This document shows positions 5,470-7,170 of a stretch of 7,170 nt of DNA, one piece after another. Position 1 is the stretch's first letter; each line of letters starts with the position of its first letter. The notes under the pieces are model-generated. The model made no database searches. It was given only the letters and a program-made list of their open reading frames with translations, and was not told where the DNA came from. The position numbers and the translations under genes were made by a program. The stretch is from Acholeplasmataceae bacterium UBA4853 (GTDB lineage: Bacteria; Bacillota_I; Bacilli_A; Acholeplasmatales; Acholeplasmataceae): the NCBI GenBank assembly GCA_002399815.1, contig DHEJ01000005.1, forward strand, positions 33,186 through 40,355. Reading direction: 5' to 3'.

Positions 5470-7170
5470 ATGCATGATCAAGAACAAGAAGACGTAATTA
5501 AACAAATATCATTGCCTGTTTGGGGTCGATTATTTAAAGTCATATTAAAGGATAAAGCAAGTTTTCTAATTATGATTGGCTGTGCTGTCTTTTTAGCAAG
5601 TTTAGATGCTTTAACGGTAGTATTAAGTCAATATGCATTAGATGAAATGATTACAAAAGGTAATTATACATATTTTGATGTATACAATCTACTAAATATA
5701 TTACTTGCATTAGGATTTGGGATTGGTGTTTGGGGTTTTATTTATCAAGGTGGAAAGATTGAAGCAAGAGTAAATTATACACTGAGAAAAGAAGCATTTA
5801 AAACACTACAAAGATTACCGTTCTCATATTATGATAAGACACCTCAAGGGTGGATTATGGCAAGAATGACCAGTGATGCAAGAAGACTTTCTAACATTAT
5901 TTCATGGGGATTAGTTGACCTAGTTTGGTCAGTATTATTAATGATTTTTACGTTAACAATCTTATATGTTTATTTTTGGCAATTGGCAATTATTGTAACC
6001 ATAGCATTACCTGTTATGTTTGGGGTAACATTATTATTTAGAAAAAGAGTGCTTAAAAGACATCGTCAAGCAAGACACTATAACTCAGAATTAACTGCAA
6101 AATATAGTGAAGGATTTCATGGTGCTAAGACATCGAAATCATTAGTTATTGAAGCAGATAACTTAAAAGATTTCGATTATACTGCAAATCTAATGTTTAG
6201 ATCATCAGTGAAGGCAAACGGCCTGTCTGCAATGTTTTCATCAATTTTACTGATGGTATGTTATTTCTTTGTAGCTATTATTATGTATAGTGGAACACAC
6301 TTTACAATGAATGGCATGATTGCGATTGGAACACTTTATTTATTTATCCGTTCAACAGTAAGTTTCTTTGATCCGGTTTTAAACTTATCGAACTTTATTT
6401 CACAACTACAACAAGCGCAAGCCTCTGCAGAACGTATTCTAGATTTAATTTCAACACCATCAGATATCAAAGATAGTGATGATGTTGTTTCTAAATATGG
6501 TGATTGGTTTCATAAGAAAAAGGAAAACTGGGAATCACTTAAAGGGGAAATTGAATTTAAAGATGTAACATTCTACTATAATGAAAATGAAATTATTCTG
6601 AATCAGTTTAATTTAAAAATCAAAGAAGGTATGAGTGTTGCACTCGTAGGTCATACGGGTAGTGGAAAAACTACAATTGTTAACTTAATCTCTAGATTTT
6701 ATGAACCTAAAGGTGGTCAAATTTTATTAGATGGTGTGGATTATAAAGAAAGAAGTATTTCATGGTTACATGAAAAACTAGGTTATGTACTACAGTCGCC
6801 ACATCTATTTTCAACAACTATCAAGGATAATATCCGTTATGGTAGATTAGATGCAACGGATGATGAAGTCATAGAAGCGGCTAAAGCAATCGGATTACAT
6901 GAGTTTGTTGTTAAGCTAGAAAAAGGATATGATACACATGTAGGTGAAGGTGGGAATCTGCTATCAATGGGACAAAAACAATTGATCTCATTTGCTAGAG
7001 CAATTCTTGCAAATCCAAGAATTTTAATTTTAGATGAAGCAACCTCATCTATTGACAGTGAAGCTGAAAGTCTCATTCAAAGTGCAACCAAGTCACTACT
7101 TAAAAATAGAACAAGTTTAATTGTTGCTCATAGACTATCAACCATTGTTGAATCTGACTTAATTGTAATG
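5470..7170 (+). CDS. ABC exporter half-transporter, partner subunit (BmrD/TM288-like), 3' end missing
   Basis: The frame is open from ATG 5470 to the window end, giving 567 codons; the C-terminus lies outside. The membrane domain covers about residues 20-315, followed by a linker with YGDWF and ENW (342-355) and the ATP-binding domain. Motifs are Walker A GHTGSGKTT (394-402), Q-loop Gln442, signature LSMGQ (498-502), Walker B ILILDE with catalytic Glu523, D-loop SSID (526-529) and His554. The signature is non-canonical (Met for Gly), while the Walker B Glu is kept. This is the exact complement of the upstream subunit, so together they form one active and one degenerate ATP site. The Shine-Dalgarno AAAGGAGG (5453-5460) lies inside the end of the upstream gene, and only 1 nt separates the two genes, so the subunits should be made together. 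Confidence 0.92.
   Translation, partial: MHDQEQEDVIKQISLPVWGRLFKVILKDKASFLIMIGCAVFLASLDALTVVLSQYALDEMITKGNYTYFDVYNLLNILLALGFGIGVWGFIYQGGKIEARVNYTLRKEAFKTLQRLPFSYYDKTPQGWIMARMTSDARRLSNIISWGLVDLVWSVLLMIFTLTILYVYFWQLAIIVTIALPVMFGVTLLFRKRVLKRHRQARHYNSELTAKYSEGFHGAKTSKSLVIEADNLKDFDYTANLMFRSSVKANGLSAMFSSILLMVCYFFVAIIMYSGTHFTMNGMIAIGTLYLFIRSTVSFFDPVLNLSNFISQLQQAQASAERILDLISTPSDIKDSDDVVSKYGDWFHKKKENWESLKGEIEFKDVTFYYNENEIILNQFNLKIKEGMSVALVGHTGSGKTTIVNLISRFYEPKGGQILLDGVDYKERSISWLHEKLGYVLQSPHLFSTTIKDNIRYGRLDATDDEVIEAAKAIGLHEFVVKLEKGYDTHVGEGGNLLSMGQKQLISFARAILANPRILILDEATSSIDSEAESLIQSATKSLLKNRTSLIVAHRLSTIVESDLIVM

Noticed and set aside
1..7170. CRISPR array, insertion sequence, tRNA or rRNA gene
   Set aside because: No regularly spaced repeats, transposase frame, terminal inverted repeats or structural RNA sequence was seen in the window.

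Overview
This is a very AT-rich, gene-dense window with every real gene on the + strand. TGA is used as a stop (ends of plsX, dnaD and the regulator) and Trp is encoded by TGG, so the Mycoplasma code does not apply. The rnc - dnaD-like - nth order directly after plsX, the low GC and the standard code fit an Acholeplasma-type mollicute or a related low-GC Bacillota. The genus is an inference.

Region 1 (1-2022) is a tightly packed housekeeping operon. It holds the C-terminal end of PlsX (phospholipid synthesis), RNase III, a DnaD-like replication initiation protein and endonuclease III. The genes overlap or lie 3 nt apart, which suggests translational coupling. Region 2 (2023-3370) is a short intergenic stretch with a weak hairpin, a TATAAT box and AAGTACTT palindromes, followed by a 407-residue XRE-type helix-turn-helix regulator with a long helical, probably TPR-like, C-terminal part (Rgg/PlcR/ComR style).

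Region 3 (3371-3644) is the most interesting part. A good extended -10 promoter overlaps the regulator's stop codon. It drives a leader of about 220 nt with a strong Shine-Dalgarno and a 15-codon ORF, then a chain of mutually exclusive hairpins: 3480-3521, 3518-3554, 3548-3596, and a strong intrinsic terminator at 3588-3618. I read this as a ribosome-mediated transcription attenuator. If the short ORF is translated to its stop, the terminator should form. If ribosomes stall early or fail to start, the first hairpin should form and the antiterminator should win.

Region 4 (3645-7170) holds two adjacent half-size ABC exporters, the second cut by the window end. Their complementary defects (Walker B DD in the first, LSMGQ signature in the second) mark a heterodimeric exporter of the BmrCD / TM287-288 / LmrCD class. 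In Bacillus subtilis, bmrCD is also preceded by a leader-peptide attenuator (bmrB), so the leader and transporter here together look like an antibiotic-sensing efflux operon. The neighbouring regulator may add a second, ligand- or peptide-dependent control.
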